The notes under the pieces are model-generated. The model was not told the origin of the DNA, did no database searches, and saw only the letters and a program-made list of their open reading frames with translations. A DNA stretch of 22,117 nucleotides from a virus. The stretch is from the IMG/VR virus record IMGVR_UViG_3300037587_000297, positions 1 to 22,117 of that record; one strand, given 5' to 3'. Positions 1 through 6,635 of the stretch are shown here, piece by piece. Positions within the stretch are counted from its first letter, which is position 1; every line of letters begins with the position of its first letter. Made by a program: the position numbers and the translations under genes.

Positions 1-415
1 GTGCGGCGGCAGCTTGGCGGGCGTCCTCAGCTGCAGAGCTGTAGTACTCGTTGGTCTCCGGCGAGTTCTCCTCGCCCACGACGGACATCATTACGCCTGC
101 GTGCCTCTCCAATGCCGCCGCCTCGATGCGCGCGACGGACTGGGCGGGGGACTCTTTGAGCAACACCGCTGCCTTTGCGCCGTTCGGCGTTGACGGCCAC
201 TCGCGGGCCGCTGTCGACCTGACGTGCTCCCGCAGCCTGTGCACCTGCGCCTGCAGTCCGTCCAGTTGCACAACCAACCTCGAATTCGTGGCGTTGCTCA
301 AGTCGTACGCTTTCCGTAGCGTGACAAGCTCCTCCGCCACCGTGCCGCGCAATTCAGGTGCCGCATAGCACCCGCCCCTGCAGTCTCTGCCGCCGCATGC
401 GTTACATCCGCTCAT
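1..415 (-). CDS. Cys-rich coiled-coil phage protein, C-terminus off the left edge
   Basis: An open frame starts at ATG 415-413 and runs without a stop to the window edge, giving at least 138 residues. The start is supported by an ATGA overlap with the helicase stop codon (414-412) and by GAGG seven bases upstream. The N-terminus holds four cysteines in about 13 residues (C4, C7, C12, C16), a possible metal-binding knuckle. A heptad-like helical stretch follows (about residues 25-65, rich in L, V, Q, R, E). I do not recognise the family. The position as last cistron of the helicase operon suggests an early or replication-associated accessory role, but this is inference. A 105-aa plus-strand frame over the same bases is treated as a shadow. 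Confidence 0.7.
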   Translation of the reverse strand, partial: MSGCNACGGRDCRGGCYAAPELRGTVAEELVTLRKAYDLSNATNSRLVVQLDGLQAQVHRLREHVRSTAAREWPSTPNGAKAAVLLKESPAQSVARIEAAALERHAGVMMSVVGEENSPETNEYYSSAAEDARQAAAA

Positions 416-2082
416 AACATATCCTCTGCAAATCGGCGCTGGATCGTAGCGATCAGCGCATCTGTGTCGTTAGCGTTCAGAGTGAACGCCGTCCCAATAT
501 CTGTGCCGAATCGGTGAAAGAACCGGCGGTGCTTCTCTGCCAGCTCTCTGCCGTCCGGCTGCATCCCGACCCACCACGCGACCAGCTCTTTCAGCACGCC
601 CCGGCGGTACTTCGCAGCCTGGTGGCGTTTCAGATCTGCGGGGCGGCCGATACGCGGAATGCCACGGGCGATCTGCCCCATGGCGTATTCGTCGTCAGGC
701 ATCTCGGCAGCGGCCATCTGCTCGAACATCGCCGCCATGCCGTCAACGTCCAGTTCCATGAGATCGCCCTCGACTTTATCGGGGGTGCTACGTCCGGTGT
801 ATGTCGGTACCGTGCCGCAGTATGGGCAGGCGGTGTAGTACGCTTCATAGGGCTGGGTGCAGCCGGGTGCCTCTTTGGTGCCCACGCAGACCCGCATCGG
901 TACGGTATCGTCGGGGAACTTACTGACGCCCTTCTCTTTACCGTCCAGCGTCCACTTGCGCGGCCAGTTCGGCATGCCGTGGCGCTCCCAGTTGCGTACC
1001 GGGTCGATGATCACCGCCTCTGACTTGCCGTCCATGATCCGCAGCCCGCGCCCCACCATCTGCAGGTATTTGGCAAGCGATTGAGTCGGCCTGGCCAGGA
1101 CAACGCATTCCACGCTTGGCACGTCGAACCCCTCATCGAACAGATCCACGTTAACCAATACGCGCAAGTCGCCCCGCTCGAAGCGGTCCAGCTCCCTGTC
1201 CCGATCGCCCTGGTCCGTCTTGCCGCTCAGTGCCACCGACTCAATGCCGGCAGTGCGGAACGCTTCGGCCATCTCTTCGGCTGTCTCGACGTCACTGGCG
1301 AACACAATGGCCCGCTTGCCGTCCGCAAACTGCCGGTACTGCCGCACCACGTCGCCCACGATATGCGACTCAACGACCCGCGCCCGTAACGCTTTGCTGT
1401 TGAAGTCGCCGCTTGCCGTAATGGCCAGGCCGCGTACGTCCAGATCAGTCGACGGCGCCTTATAGGTGAACCGACACAGAAAACCCTGATCGATCAACCA
1501 TTTCGTGCTGGGCCCTTCGATCATCTCTTCTGCGAAACCGTCAGCATGCACGCCGAGCCCCTTACCGTCCGCCCGCTCTGGTGTGGCGGTAACCTGCAGC
1601 AGCTTAGCGTGGCTGACCGCCTCGACCGCCCGCGCCCACAACCCGGACGTCACGTAGTGGTGCCCCTCATCGAGTACGCACAACGTCACTTGGCGCAACC
1701 AGCGCTGCAGCTCCGTGTCGTTCTCGCTGCTGCGGCTGGTCATGGTCTGGACCGACACCACGCCGCACTGCGCATTGGGGTCGACGTATGACTTGCCGAA
1801 CAGTTTGAGTTGCTTACGGCGGATCAGTGCGACGGTTTTAGGCGGCGCGATAACGCGATGCTTCACGCCAAGACGCGCCAAACTGCAAGCTATCTGGCTG
1901 ACTATTTCCTTGCGGTGGACGACCGCAGCCGCGCAGCCTTTGTGGTCGTGCATGATGCTGCTGAACACCACGGTCTTACCGGCGCCAGTCGGCAGCACGA
2001 GTAGCACCGCGCGCACTCTGGCCCACGCCTCACGTACCTCGTCGACGGCGGTCTGCTGGTAGGGGCGGAGGTTAAAGGACAT
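412..2082 (-). CDS. DEAH/DEAD-box superfamily 2 DNA helicase
   Basis: This is a 556-aa SF2 helicase that unwinds nucleic acid using ATP, presumably in phage replication. Motifs seen: an N-terminal LRPYQQ Q-like motif, Walker A PTGAGKT (residues 31-37), motif II DEGH (138-141), motif III TATPE, and the arginine-finger motif QMVGRGLR near residue 340. A Cys cluster (C...C, then CPYC) lies near residues 400-425, followed by an unassigned C-terminal domain. The frame is open to 2151, but I chose ATG 2082. Its A is the last base of the upstream gene's TGA (TGATG), and the protein then begins directly at the helicase fold; the extra 23 residues are Arg/Gly-rich and look like out-of-frame sequence. 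The stop overlaps the next cistron by ATGA. Confidence 0.93.
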   Translation of the reverse strand: MSFNLRPYQQTAVDEVREAWARVRAVLLVLPTGAGKTVVFSSIMHDHKGCAAAVVHRKEIVSQIACSLARLGVKHRVIAPPKTVALIRRKQLKLFGKSYVDPNAQCGVVSVQTMTSRSSENDTELQRWLRQVTLCVLDEGHHYVTSGLWARAVEAVSHAKLLQVTATPERADGKGLGVHADGFAEEMIEGPSTKWLIDQGFLCRFTYKAPSTDLDVRGLAITASGDFNSKALRARVVESHIVGDVVRQYRQFADGKRAIVFASDVETAEEMAEAFRTAGIESVALSGKTDQGDRDRELDRFERGDLRVLVNVDLFDEGFDVPSVECVVLARPTQSLAKYLQMVGRGLRIMDGKSEAVIIDPVRNWERHGMPNWPRKWTLDGKEKGVSKFPDDTVPMRVCVGTKEAPGCTQPYEAYYTACPYCGTVPTYTGRSTPDKVEGDLMELDVDGMAAMFEQMAAAEMPDDEYAMGQIARGIPRIGRPADLKRHQAAKYRRGVLKELVAWWVGMQPDGRELAEKHRRFFHRFGTDIGTAFTLNANDTDALIATIQRRFAEDML

Positions 2083-2252
2083 CAGTCGGTCAGCGCGTCG
2101 AGGATCACGCCCAGGGCTACCGCAACCCCCGCCATGCCGACGGCTGCCCAACCCGCAGCGTCCCCCGGCGTTTTCATCACTTCTGGGTCAAAGTAGTACG
2201 TGAAGACGCACATACAAAAGAAGGCAAGGAATATACAGACCACTGTTTTCAT
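2082..2252 (-). CDS. Small two-segment membrane protein in the helicase operon
   Basis: This 56-aa frame has a hydrophobic N-terminal segment (residues 4-20, with three cysteines), a short polar loop around FDPEV, and a second Gly/Ala/Val-rich hydrophobic segment (about 33-52). That makes it a probable two-pass inner-membrane protein. The gene is bracketed by overlaps on both sides: its ATG (2252-2250) forms ATGA with the stop of the upstream gene, and its TGA forms TGATG with the helicase start. A GGGGGA ribosome binding site lies about 7 bases before the ATG. No family is recognised. Small membrane proteins in phage early operons are often host-takeover or superinfection-exclusion factors, but nothing here proves that. 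Confidence 0.72.
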   Translation of the reverse strand: MKTVVCIFLAFFCMCVFTYYFDPEVMKTPGDAAGWAAVGMAGVAVALGVILDALTD

Positions 2253-2437
2253 GACTCGTCCCCCACTCGCGGGCGCAACGGGGCGCCCTCAAACTCCACA
2301 GCAGGGAGCGGATCATGGTCCACCAGAGTGGTGAGCCCGTAGCCCTTTCCCCGCATAACCTCCCGCACATGTTCCATAATTATCTCCTTTATGTCGGACC
2401 CGCTCAGCTGAACCCGCAGTACCTCGGTTACCTTCAT
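2249..2437 (-). CDS. Small hypothetical protein, first gene of the leftward operon
   Basis: This 62-aa protein begins MKVTEVLRVQL. A longer frame is open to 2572, but it would run through the divergent promoter region and into the opposite gene. ATG 2437 has GGAG nine bases upstream and lies just after the leftward promoter, so it is preferred. The N-terminal half reads as a beta strand followed by an amphipathic helix (KEIIMEHVREVMR). The C-terminus is acidic and proline-containing and ends at an ATGA overlap with the membrane-protein gene. I do not recognise the family. As the promoter-proximal cistron it is expected to be the earliest leftward product. Confidence 0.65.
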   Translation of the reverse strand: MKVTEVLRVQLSGSDIKEIIMEHVREVMRGKGYGLTTLVDHDPLPAVEFEGAPLRPRVGDES

Positions 2438-2464
2438 CTTTCTGCACTCCGTTAAAATATTTAG

Positions 2465-2494
2465 TTGACAGGTGGGAAAGTTAGCAACTATTAT
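2465..2494 (+). promoter_or_regulatory. Rightward sigma-70 promoter of the replication operon
   Basis: A perfect -35 TTGACA (2465-2470) is separated by 18 bases from TATTAT (2489-2494). Predicted transcription starts near 2501, which excludes a GTG at 2500 as a start codon and supports ATG 2530. The same layout recurs at 6335-6368, with identical bases TTAGTTGACAGG, AGTTAGC and CTAT at the same offsets. Confidence 0.75.
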
Positions 2495-2506
2495 CCGCAG
2501 TGTCAA
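2478..2506 (-). promoter_or_regulatory. Candidate leftward sigma-70 promoter for the helicase operon
   Basis: On the minus strand a perfect TTGACA (2506-2501) is followed after 17 bases by TAACTT (2483-2478), a weak -10. An alternative -10 is GATAAT (2495-2490), a 5/6 match but with a poor -35. Either would start transcription upstream of ATG 2437. The element overlaps the rightward promoter. Assignment is from consensus matching only. Confidence 0.45.
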
Positions 2507-2529
2507 CAACGAACACGGAGCAACATGAG

Positions 2530-2820
2530 ATGAGACACCCAGCACTCGGCCCGGCCTCAGTGGCACCGGCACCCTCCAGCAAGCATACGGACGTATGGCA
2601 CGCCATCCGAGAGTTTGACGCCGTCACGTCAGAGCTTGAGGCGCTACTGCAACGGATAACCGGCCCGCGTAAAGCTGACGAGATGATCCAGCCCGCGCCG
2701 CCGGTTAATCCCACCCCGCCACCCCTCGCTGACTTCCTTAATGTCGCCTCGGACGATATCCGCTTCAAAGTAGAAGCTGCGCACGAAACCATCAACCGGA
2801 TAGCCTCAGAGCTTTTCTGA
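2530..2820 (+). CDS. Small hypothetical protein, first gene of the rightward operon
   Basis: This is a 96-aa protein read from ATG 2530, nine bases after a GGAG. An upstream in-frame GTG at 2500 sits at the predicted transcription start and is rejected. Two helical stretches (about 19-42, AIREFDAVTSELEALLQRI, and 72-95) flank a proline-rich linker with PAPP and PTPPP. The two-helix-plus-linker form suggests a small oligomeric helical hairpin protein. I do not recognise the family. Anti-defence or regulatory functions are common for the first gene of an early phage operon, but there is no sequence evidence for either here. Confidence 0.78.
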   Translation: MRHPALGPASVAPAPSSKHTDVWHAIREFDAVTSELEALLQRITGPRKADEMIQPAPPVNPTPPPLADFLNVASDDIRFKVEAAHETINRIASELF

Positions 2821-2840
2821 GCCAACAGGAGCAAAACAAG

Positions 2841-3638
2841 ATGATACGAATCGAATTCCCAGCCGACCGGACTGATATCGCGGCGGCTATTGGACGGGCG
2901 CTGTTAGAGATCGGTGGCGTTGCGCTCAACCATAAAGTGCGCGAACGGATCGGCGATATTGAAGTCGAAACCGTGACGACTACTCAGCCTGTAGCGGGTG
3001 CCGAGGAACTGGCAGATCTGCAGGACTCTAATGAAATGGCGGATAGCAGCCATATCGAGGCTAAGATTCCTGCCAGCCAGGGCGGCACTATGCTCGGCGG
3101 CGCTATCCAGCCGGGCGACGAAGTCAGCTTTGAAACGAACAGCGGCGAAGTTATCACCGGCACGGCGGCCGACAACGGCACTCTCCCGCAAGTCGACGGC
3201 AAGGGCGTGGCGTTTCACGCGGCATTCTGCGGTATCAGTGCTAAACCGTTCTACGAGACAGGCAAAACGTCGGGCCAGTGGAAGAAACGCCGGGGCGTCG
3301 ATCAGGCAGCCTACGATACGTGGTATGCCGAGCAGCTGGAGCAGGGGGCCGAGCAGATGCAGCCGGGTGCCACTCAGACCGCCGTCGATACCGCCGGTGC
3401 GTTCAACGGCGACGGAGCGGAGCCGACGCACACCCACGCACCGACAACGTGCGGCGACTTTATGGGCTGGGCGTCTGCTAAACAGGCGGCTAATCTGCTG
3501 ACTCAGGGTGAAATAACGGACGCGTACACGGGGGCAGGTTTGGTTATCACCGATCTGTTCCCGCCGAACGATGACGCGGTTATTGCCGAGCGCGTCGCCG
3601 TCCTGTACTCCGCACTGTCCGCGAAGGCGGGCGCGTAA
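2841..3638 (+). CDS. Conserved phage replication-module protein with GxWKxRRGVD motif
   Basis: This 265-aa protein has AGGAG about eight bases before its ATG. Its central stretch (near residues 122-160) reads VDGKGV...SGQWKKRRGVD followed by an acidic helix. That pattern recurs, as I recall, in hypothetical proteins encoded beside phage nuclease, SSB and recombination genes, where it is often preceded by a PWDxRIH motif; the PWD part is replaced here. The N-terminal region (about 1-50) looks like an alpha/beta domain, and residues 90-110 look beta-rich. The stop overlaps the next ATG by one base (TAATG), so it is probably translationally coupled to the nuclease gene. Its biochemical role is unknown to me; location suggests DNA replication or recombination. 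Confidence 0.85.
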   Translation: MIRIEFPADRTDIAAAIGRALLEIGGVALNHKVRERIGDIEVETVTTTQPVAGAEELADLQDSNEMADSSHIEAKIPASQGGTMLGGAIQPGDEVSFETNSGEVITGTAADNGTLPQVDGKGVAFHAAFCGISAKPFYETGKTSGQWKKRRGVDQAAYDTWYAEQLEQGAEQMQPGATQTAVDTAGAFNGDGAEPTHTHAPTTCGDFMGWASAKQAANLLTQGEITDAYTGAGLVITDLFPPNDDAVIAERVAVLYSALSAKAGA

Positions 3639-4807
3639 TGTCCGCCCACGCACGACTCGCACCCAGCAGCGCCCCGCAGTGGGGGTACTGCTCTGGGTCA
3701 GTGCCGGCTAATGCTGCCGTGCCGCAGTTCGATACGCAGCCCAGCCGCGAAGGCACGGCGGCGCACTGGACCGGCGAGACGGTGTTGCGGACGTTCGTGG
3801 GCCCGATGCCTGACGGTCGGCTGCTCTGCTCCCAACTGATCGGCGAGACCGCACCGAACGGCGTGGTGATCGACGACAAAATGGCGGAAGGCGCGCAGGT
3901 CTGGGTCGACGACGTTCTGGCGGTCTGCCAGGAGTACGGCGCGCTGCGGTCGATGCTGATCGAGCATCGCGTGCATATGCCGCAAATCCACGCCGACAAC
4001 TGGGGGACTCTCGACACAGCGGTGCCGGTGCCGGACCACGGCCTGCTGTACGTGTGGGACTATAAGAACGGCCACCGCGAACACAGCCCGGTCAACCACC
4101 TGCAGCTGATTGACTACGTGTTCGGCCTGGCTAATGAGATGCGGCTACCGGAGGACACAACCGTTATCCTGCGGATCGTGCAGCCGTTCAGTTACAGCAG
4201 CGCGGGGCCGGTTAAAGAGTGGCGCGTGCAACTCAGTGAACTGTATAGCCGTTTCTTTGAGCATCTGCGCCGCATGGCGCTCGAAGCGCTGACGAACCCG
4301 AAGTTTACGGCAGGCACGCACTGCCGAGACTGCGCTGCGGTTGGCCGATGTCCGACAGCACGCCGGGCGGGCTACAGCGTAATAGCGTACCTGAACGAGC
4401 CGTACCAGATCGACACGATGACGGGCGCCGATCTGGCTGTTGAGCGCAAGCTGTTGGGGGTAGGCGAGACAATCATCAAAGCGCGCAGCAAAGCGATCCA
4501 CGACGAGCTGACCTACCGTATAAACGGCGGCGCGACTGATACCGGCCTGGCCCTGCAGTCGAAGTTCGGCAACCTTGACTGGTCAGTGCCGGCCGCGCAG
4601 GCTATCGCCCTGGCCGGGCAGTTCGATGCCGATATCGCTAAACCGGGCGTGTTGACGCCCACCCAGGCGAAGGCGAAGGTGCCGGCAGCAATGCGGCCCG
4701 CGTTTGAGTCTGTGCTGAAAACCGTAACCGCCCGTAAGCCTACGGGCATGAAATTAATTGATGCGGCGGACTGTCTGTCTGCACAAGCATTTAAGAAGAG
4801 TACATAG
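3638..4807 (+). CDS. DUF2800 Cas4/AddB-like PD-(D/E)XK nuclease with Fe-S cysteines
   Basis: This 389-aa protein matches the DUF2800 family of phage RecB/Cas4-type nucleases. Visible signature: REGTAAH (H43), GTLD (D126), the WDYKNG core (D141, K143) and QLIDY (Q156, Y160), which correspond to the H, D, D-x-K and QxxxY positions of RecB-family nucleases. Cysteines C18 and C229-x2-C232-x5-C238 have the spacing of the 4Fe-4S site of Cas4 and AddB. All key residues are present, so an active exonuclease/endonuclease on DNA ends is expected. The C-terminal 130 residues are helical and uncharacterised. The gene starts one base inside the previous stop and is followed two bases after its own stop by the SSB gene, a pairing common for DUF2800 and DUF2815. 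Confidence 0.9.
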   Translation: MSAHARLAPSSAPQWGYCSGSVPANAAVPQFDTQPSREGTAAHWTGETVLRTFVGPMPDGRLLCSQLIGETAPNGVVIDDKMAEGAQVWVDDVLAVCQEYGALRSMLIEHRVHMPQIHADNWGTLDTAVPVPDHGLLYVWDYKNGHREHSPVNHLQLIDYVFGLANEMRLPEDTTVILRIVQPFSYSSAGPVKEWRVQLSELYSRFFEHLRRMALEALTNPKFTAGTHCRDCAAVGRCPTARRAGYSVIAYLNEPYQIDTMTGADLAVERKLLGVGETIIKARSKAIHDELTYRINGGATDTGLALQSKFGNLDWSVPAAQAIALAGQFDADIAKPGVLTPTQAKAKVPAAMRPAFESVLKTVTARKPTGMKLIDAADCLSAQAFKKST

Positions 4808-4809
4808 CT

Positions 4810-5769
4810 ATGCCAATGTTCAAAGAGACCCACGTCAAAGTCTGCGGCGCTTTCATCGTATGGGACGCCCTGACGGCCCCCGAGACTAATGACGCGGGCA
4901 AAACGAAATGGTCCCTCAAGGTCGTAGTCGACCCAAGTAACCCCGACGTGCAGCTGCTCAACAACCTGGCCCAGCTCACCCTGCAAAACTCGAAGTGGAA
5001 AGGCGTACTGCCTAACGGTGGGCAGATGCCAGTCGGTGTGGCACGTGCCGACGAGTTTAACGGCATGTATACCGGGTGGGCGGTTTTCAACGCGGGCACG
5101 TACCGTGGCCTGCCTAACGTTCACGACGAGGTGACTGGCGCCATTATGGACCCGATGCAGTGGAATAACGCCGCGATGGTCTACAAAGGCCAGAAGGTCG
5201 ATATCCTGGTCAATTGCTACGACTACGACAATAAGTCGAAAGGCATTGCGGCAGGCTTGGAGGCGCTTTCGTTTATTGTCAGCGCTAACGCCCCGCGTCA
5301 GAACTTCGGCGGTGGTGGCATTGATACGGCCGGCGCGTTCGGTGGCGGTAACGGCCAACAGCAGAACGGCTACAACCAAAACCAGAACAACGGCCAACAG
5401 CAGAACAATGGTGGCTATGGCCAAAACCAGAACAACGGCCAACAGCAGAACAATGGCCAACAGCAGAACGATGGCGGCGGTAACGGCCAACAGCAGAACA
5501 ATGGCCAACAGCAGAACGATGGCGGCGGTAACGGCCAACAGCAGAACAATAACGGCTATAACCAAAACCAGAACAACGGCCAACAGCAGAACAATGGTGG
5601 CTATAGCCAAAACCAGAACAACGGCCAACAGCAGAACAATGGCCAACAGCAGAACGGCTATAACCAAAACCAGAACAACGGCCAACAGCAGAACAATGGC
5701 CAACAGCAGAACAACGGTGGCGGTAACGGCCAACCGCAGCAGGCGCATAACTTCCTGCCGCAGCAGTAA
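4810..5769 (+). CDS. DUF2815 ssDNA-binding protein with long Q/N/G/Y repeat tail
   Basis: This is a 319-aa protein. Residues 1-165 match the DUF2815 family of phage OB-fold single-stranded DNA-binding proteins, as judged from the conserved start (FKETHVKVCGAF...W), the KWSLKVVVD strand and the YKGQKVDILVNCYDYDN region. It should coat ssDNA during replication and feed it to the DUF2800 nuclease and the polymerase. Residues 181-319 are very unusual: 12 perfect NGQQQN units plus one degenerate copy, broken by GYNQNQN, GYGQNQN, GYSQNQN and GGG linkers, ending AHNFLPQQ. The tail is almost uncharged (two Asp) and lacks the acidic DDDIPF-type tip of bacterial SSBs. This is a low-complexity, prion-like, probably disordered domain. 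Confidence 0.9.
   Translation: MPMFKETHVKVCGAFIVWDALTAPETNDAGKTKWSLKVVVDPSNPDVQLLNNLAQLTLQNSKWKGVLPNGGQMPVGVARADEFNGMYTGWAVFNAGTYRGLPNVHDEVTGAIMDPMQWNNAAMVYKGQKVDILVNCYDYDNKSKGIAAGLEALSFIVSANAPRQNFGGGGIDTAGAFGGGNGQQQNGYNQNQNNGQQQNNGGYGQNQNNGQQQNNGQQQNDGGGNGQQQNNGQQQNDGGGNGQQQNNNGYNQNQNNGQQQNNGGYSQNQNNGQQQNNGQQQNGYNQNQNNGQQQNNGQQQNNGGGNGQPQQAHNFLPQQ
5350..5743 (+). repeat. In-frame tandem repeats encoding NGQQQN units
   Basis: Coding repeats are built around the 18-base unit AACGGCCAACAGCAGAAC, in composite units separated by linker codons for GYNQNQN, GGYGQNQN or DGGG. Twelve units encode NGQQQN exactly and a thirteenth reads NGQPQQ. Nucleotide identity between units is near total, with AAC/AAT variation in the flanking Asn codon. 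This suggests recent expansion by slippage or unequal recombination, and copy number may vary between relatives. Unit lengths are irregular and the frame stays open, so it is not a CRISPR array. Confidence 0.95.
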
Positions 5770-5777
5770 CCCAACCC

Positions 5778-5805
5778 GCCGCCCTGGCTTGTTTAGCGGG
5801 GCGGC
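5778..5805 (+). other. GC-rich intergenic hairpin without a U-tract
   Basis: GCCGCCC (5778-5784) pairs with GGGCGGC (5799-5805) across a 14-base loop in the 53-base gap between the SSB and exonuclease genes. No T-run follows, so it is not a typical intrinsic terminator. It may protect the SSB mRNA 3' end or modulate readthrough. Confidence 0.5.
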
Positions 5806-5822
5806 CGCACTGAGGTAACGAT

Positions 5823-6338
5823 ATGAACCACGTAATGCTCGACCTTGAAACGCTCGGCAACGGCCCGACCGCTGCCATCGTCGCGATAGGCGCCGTACTG
5901 TTTGATCAGTCCGGCGTCGGCACACACGTCAGCTCGTTCTACTCGCCCGTCCTGGCGCAGTCCTCGATTGATGCAGGGCTGACCGTTAACGGCAGCACGA
6001 TCGAATGGTGGATGGGCCAATCTGACGCTGCGCGGGCGGTATTCTCAGAGCACGCCCCGCAACTGGCGGAAGTCCTGCAGAACTTCGCGAATTGGCTCCC
6101 TGGCCACTGCAAACTATGGGGCAACGGTGCGTCGTTTGATAACGCGATTCTATCGAACGCATACCGGGCAGTCGGCCACATCCAGCCGTGGGCGTTCTGG
6201 GACGACCGTTGCTACCGCACCGCCGTTGCGGGCGTCACCGTTAAACGGAAACAGCTCGGCACGCACCACAACGCGCTCGATGACGCTCGCAGCCAAGCGG
6301 AGCATTTGATCGCGTGGGCGCCGCAAGCTATCTGTTAG
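5823..6338 (+). CDS. DEDDh 3'-5' exonuclease (DnaQ-like / Rv2179c-like)
   Basis: This 171-aa protein is a stand-alone RNase H-fold exonuclease. Catalytic positions seen: D7 and E9 in MLDLETLG, D106 in GNGASFDNAIL, and H149 with D154 in HHNALDDA, the complete DEDDh set. Size and the early YPV-like strand order fit the phage Rv2179c-like / T4 DexA-like group, which degrades RNA or DNA 3' ends with Mg2+. GAGG lies nine bases before ATG. Encoded between SSB and polymerase, it may supply nucleotides, trim 3' ends or add proofreading to the exo domain in the polymerase. The stop TAG immediately precedes the -35 of an internal promoter. Confidence 0.93.
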   Translation: MNHVMLDLETLGNGPTAAIVAIGAVLFDQSGVGTHVSSFYSPVLAQSSIDAGLTVNGSTIEWWMGQSDAARAVFSEHAPQLAEVLQNFANWLPGHCKLWGNGASFDNAILSNAYRAVGHIQPWAFWDDRCYRTAVAGVTVKRKQLGTHHNALDDARSQAEHLIAWAPQAIC

Positions 6339-6368
6339 TTGACAGGATTGTCAGTTAGCTGCTATAGT
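6339..6368 (+). promoter_or_regulatory. Second rightward sigma-70 promoter, upstream of the polymerase
   Basis: TTGACA (6339-6344), an 18-base spacer, then TATAGT (6363-6368). The block from 6335 matches the promoter at 2461 at TTAGTTGACAGG, AGTTAGC and CTAT with the same spacing. It begins at the stop codon of the exonuclease gene and would start an mRNA just upstream of ATG 6402. Confidence 0.75.
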
Positions 6369-6401
6369 TCAACCACATTCAACGAACAGGCGGGCCGAAT
6401 C

Positions 6402-6635
6402 ATGTTTAGAAGTGAAGAACAATTGCGGCACATCGAAGATCTTAAAAAGTCACACGAACATCTGGCGAAGGCAAGAGAAGGATGGCGTAAATCAGAGGAT
6501 ACCCTCCTGTCGTCCGAACGCGCCTGCAACGAACTGCGCCACCGCAACGGGCAGTTAGAGGGCACTATCCTTAATCTAACCGAGGCACTGCACAACCTCT
6601 CCGCCGCATACGCTAAGGCGGTCGGCGGTGAGTGA
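6402..6635 (+). CDS. Small coiled-coil protein preceding the polymerase
   Basis: This 77-aa protein is almost entirely a charged helix with Leu/Ile heptad spacing (HIEDLKKSHEHLAKAREGW... and LEGTILNLTEALHNL), so it is probably a coiled-coil dimer. The frame is open further upstream, but that part overlaps the promoter. ATG 6402 is the first start after the predicted transcription start. It has only a weak AGGCGGG Shine-Dalgarno sequence. Its end overlaps the polymerase GTG start by eight bases, which implies translational coupling. No family is recognised; it could be a polymerase accessory or a regulator. Confidence 0.7.
   Translation: MFRSEEQLRHIEDLKKSHEHLAKAREGWRKSEDTLLSSERACNELRHRNGQLEGTILNLTEALHNLSAAYAKAVGGE

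Noticed and set aside
51-368. 105-aa plus-strand frame
   Set aside because: Ser/Thr/Cys-rich shadow of the partial minus-strand gene, which has an ATGA-coupled start, an RBS and an uninterrupted frame to the edge.
2500-2529. GTG 2500 as start of the first rightward gene
   Set aside because: It coincides with the predicted transcription start, leaving no leader for a ribosome binding site; ATG 2530 has a proper GGAG.
2904-3662. 252-aa minus-strand frame opposite the gene at 2841-3638
   Set aside because: Arg/Leu/Val-rich antisense of a supported plus-strand gene inside a plus-strand operon; no motif or RBS fit.
5341-5745. Regular short repeats that might suggest a CRISPR array
   Set aside because: Units are 18-21 bases, irregularly spaced with no unique spacers of constant length, and the reading frame is preserved through all copies.
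5778-5805. Intrinsic terminator after the SSB gene
   Set aside because: The stem is good but has a 14-base loop and no U-tract, so it was listed only as a hairpin.
5246-5878. Plus and minus frames over the SSB repeat with Ser/Arg/Thr or Ser/Val/Gly repeats
   Set aside because: These are alternative frames of the same DNA repeat; repetition in every frame follows from tandem units, not from coding selection.
4513-5925. 470-aa minus-strand frame with long Leu/Val/Ile repeats that looks like a membrane protein
   Set aside because: It is the antisense of the NGQQQN repeat (Asn/Gln codons read backwards as Val/Leu/Ile). It crosses two well-supported plus-strand genes and has no ribosome binding site or operon fit.
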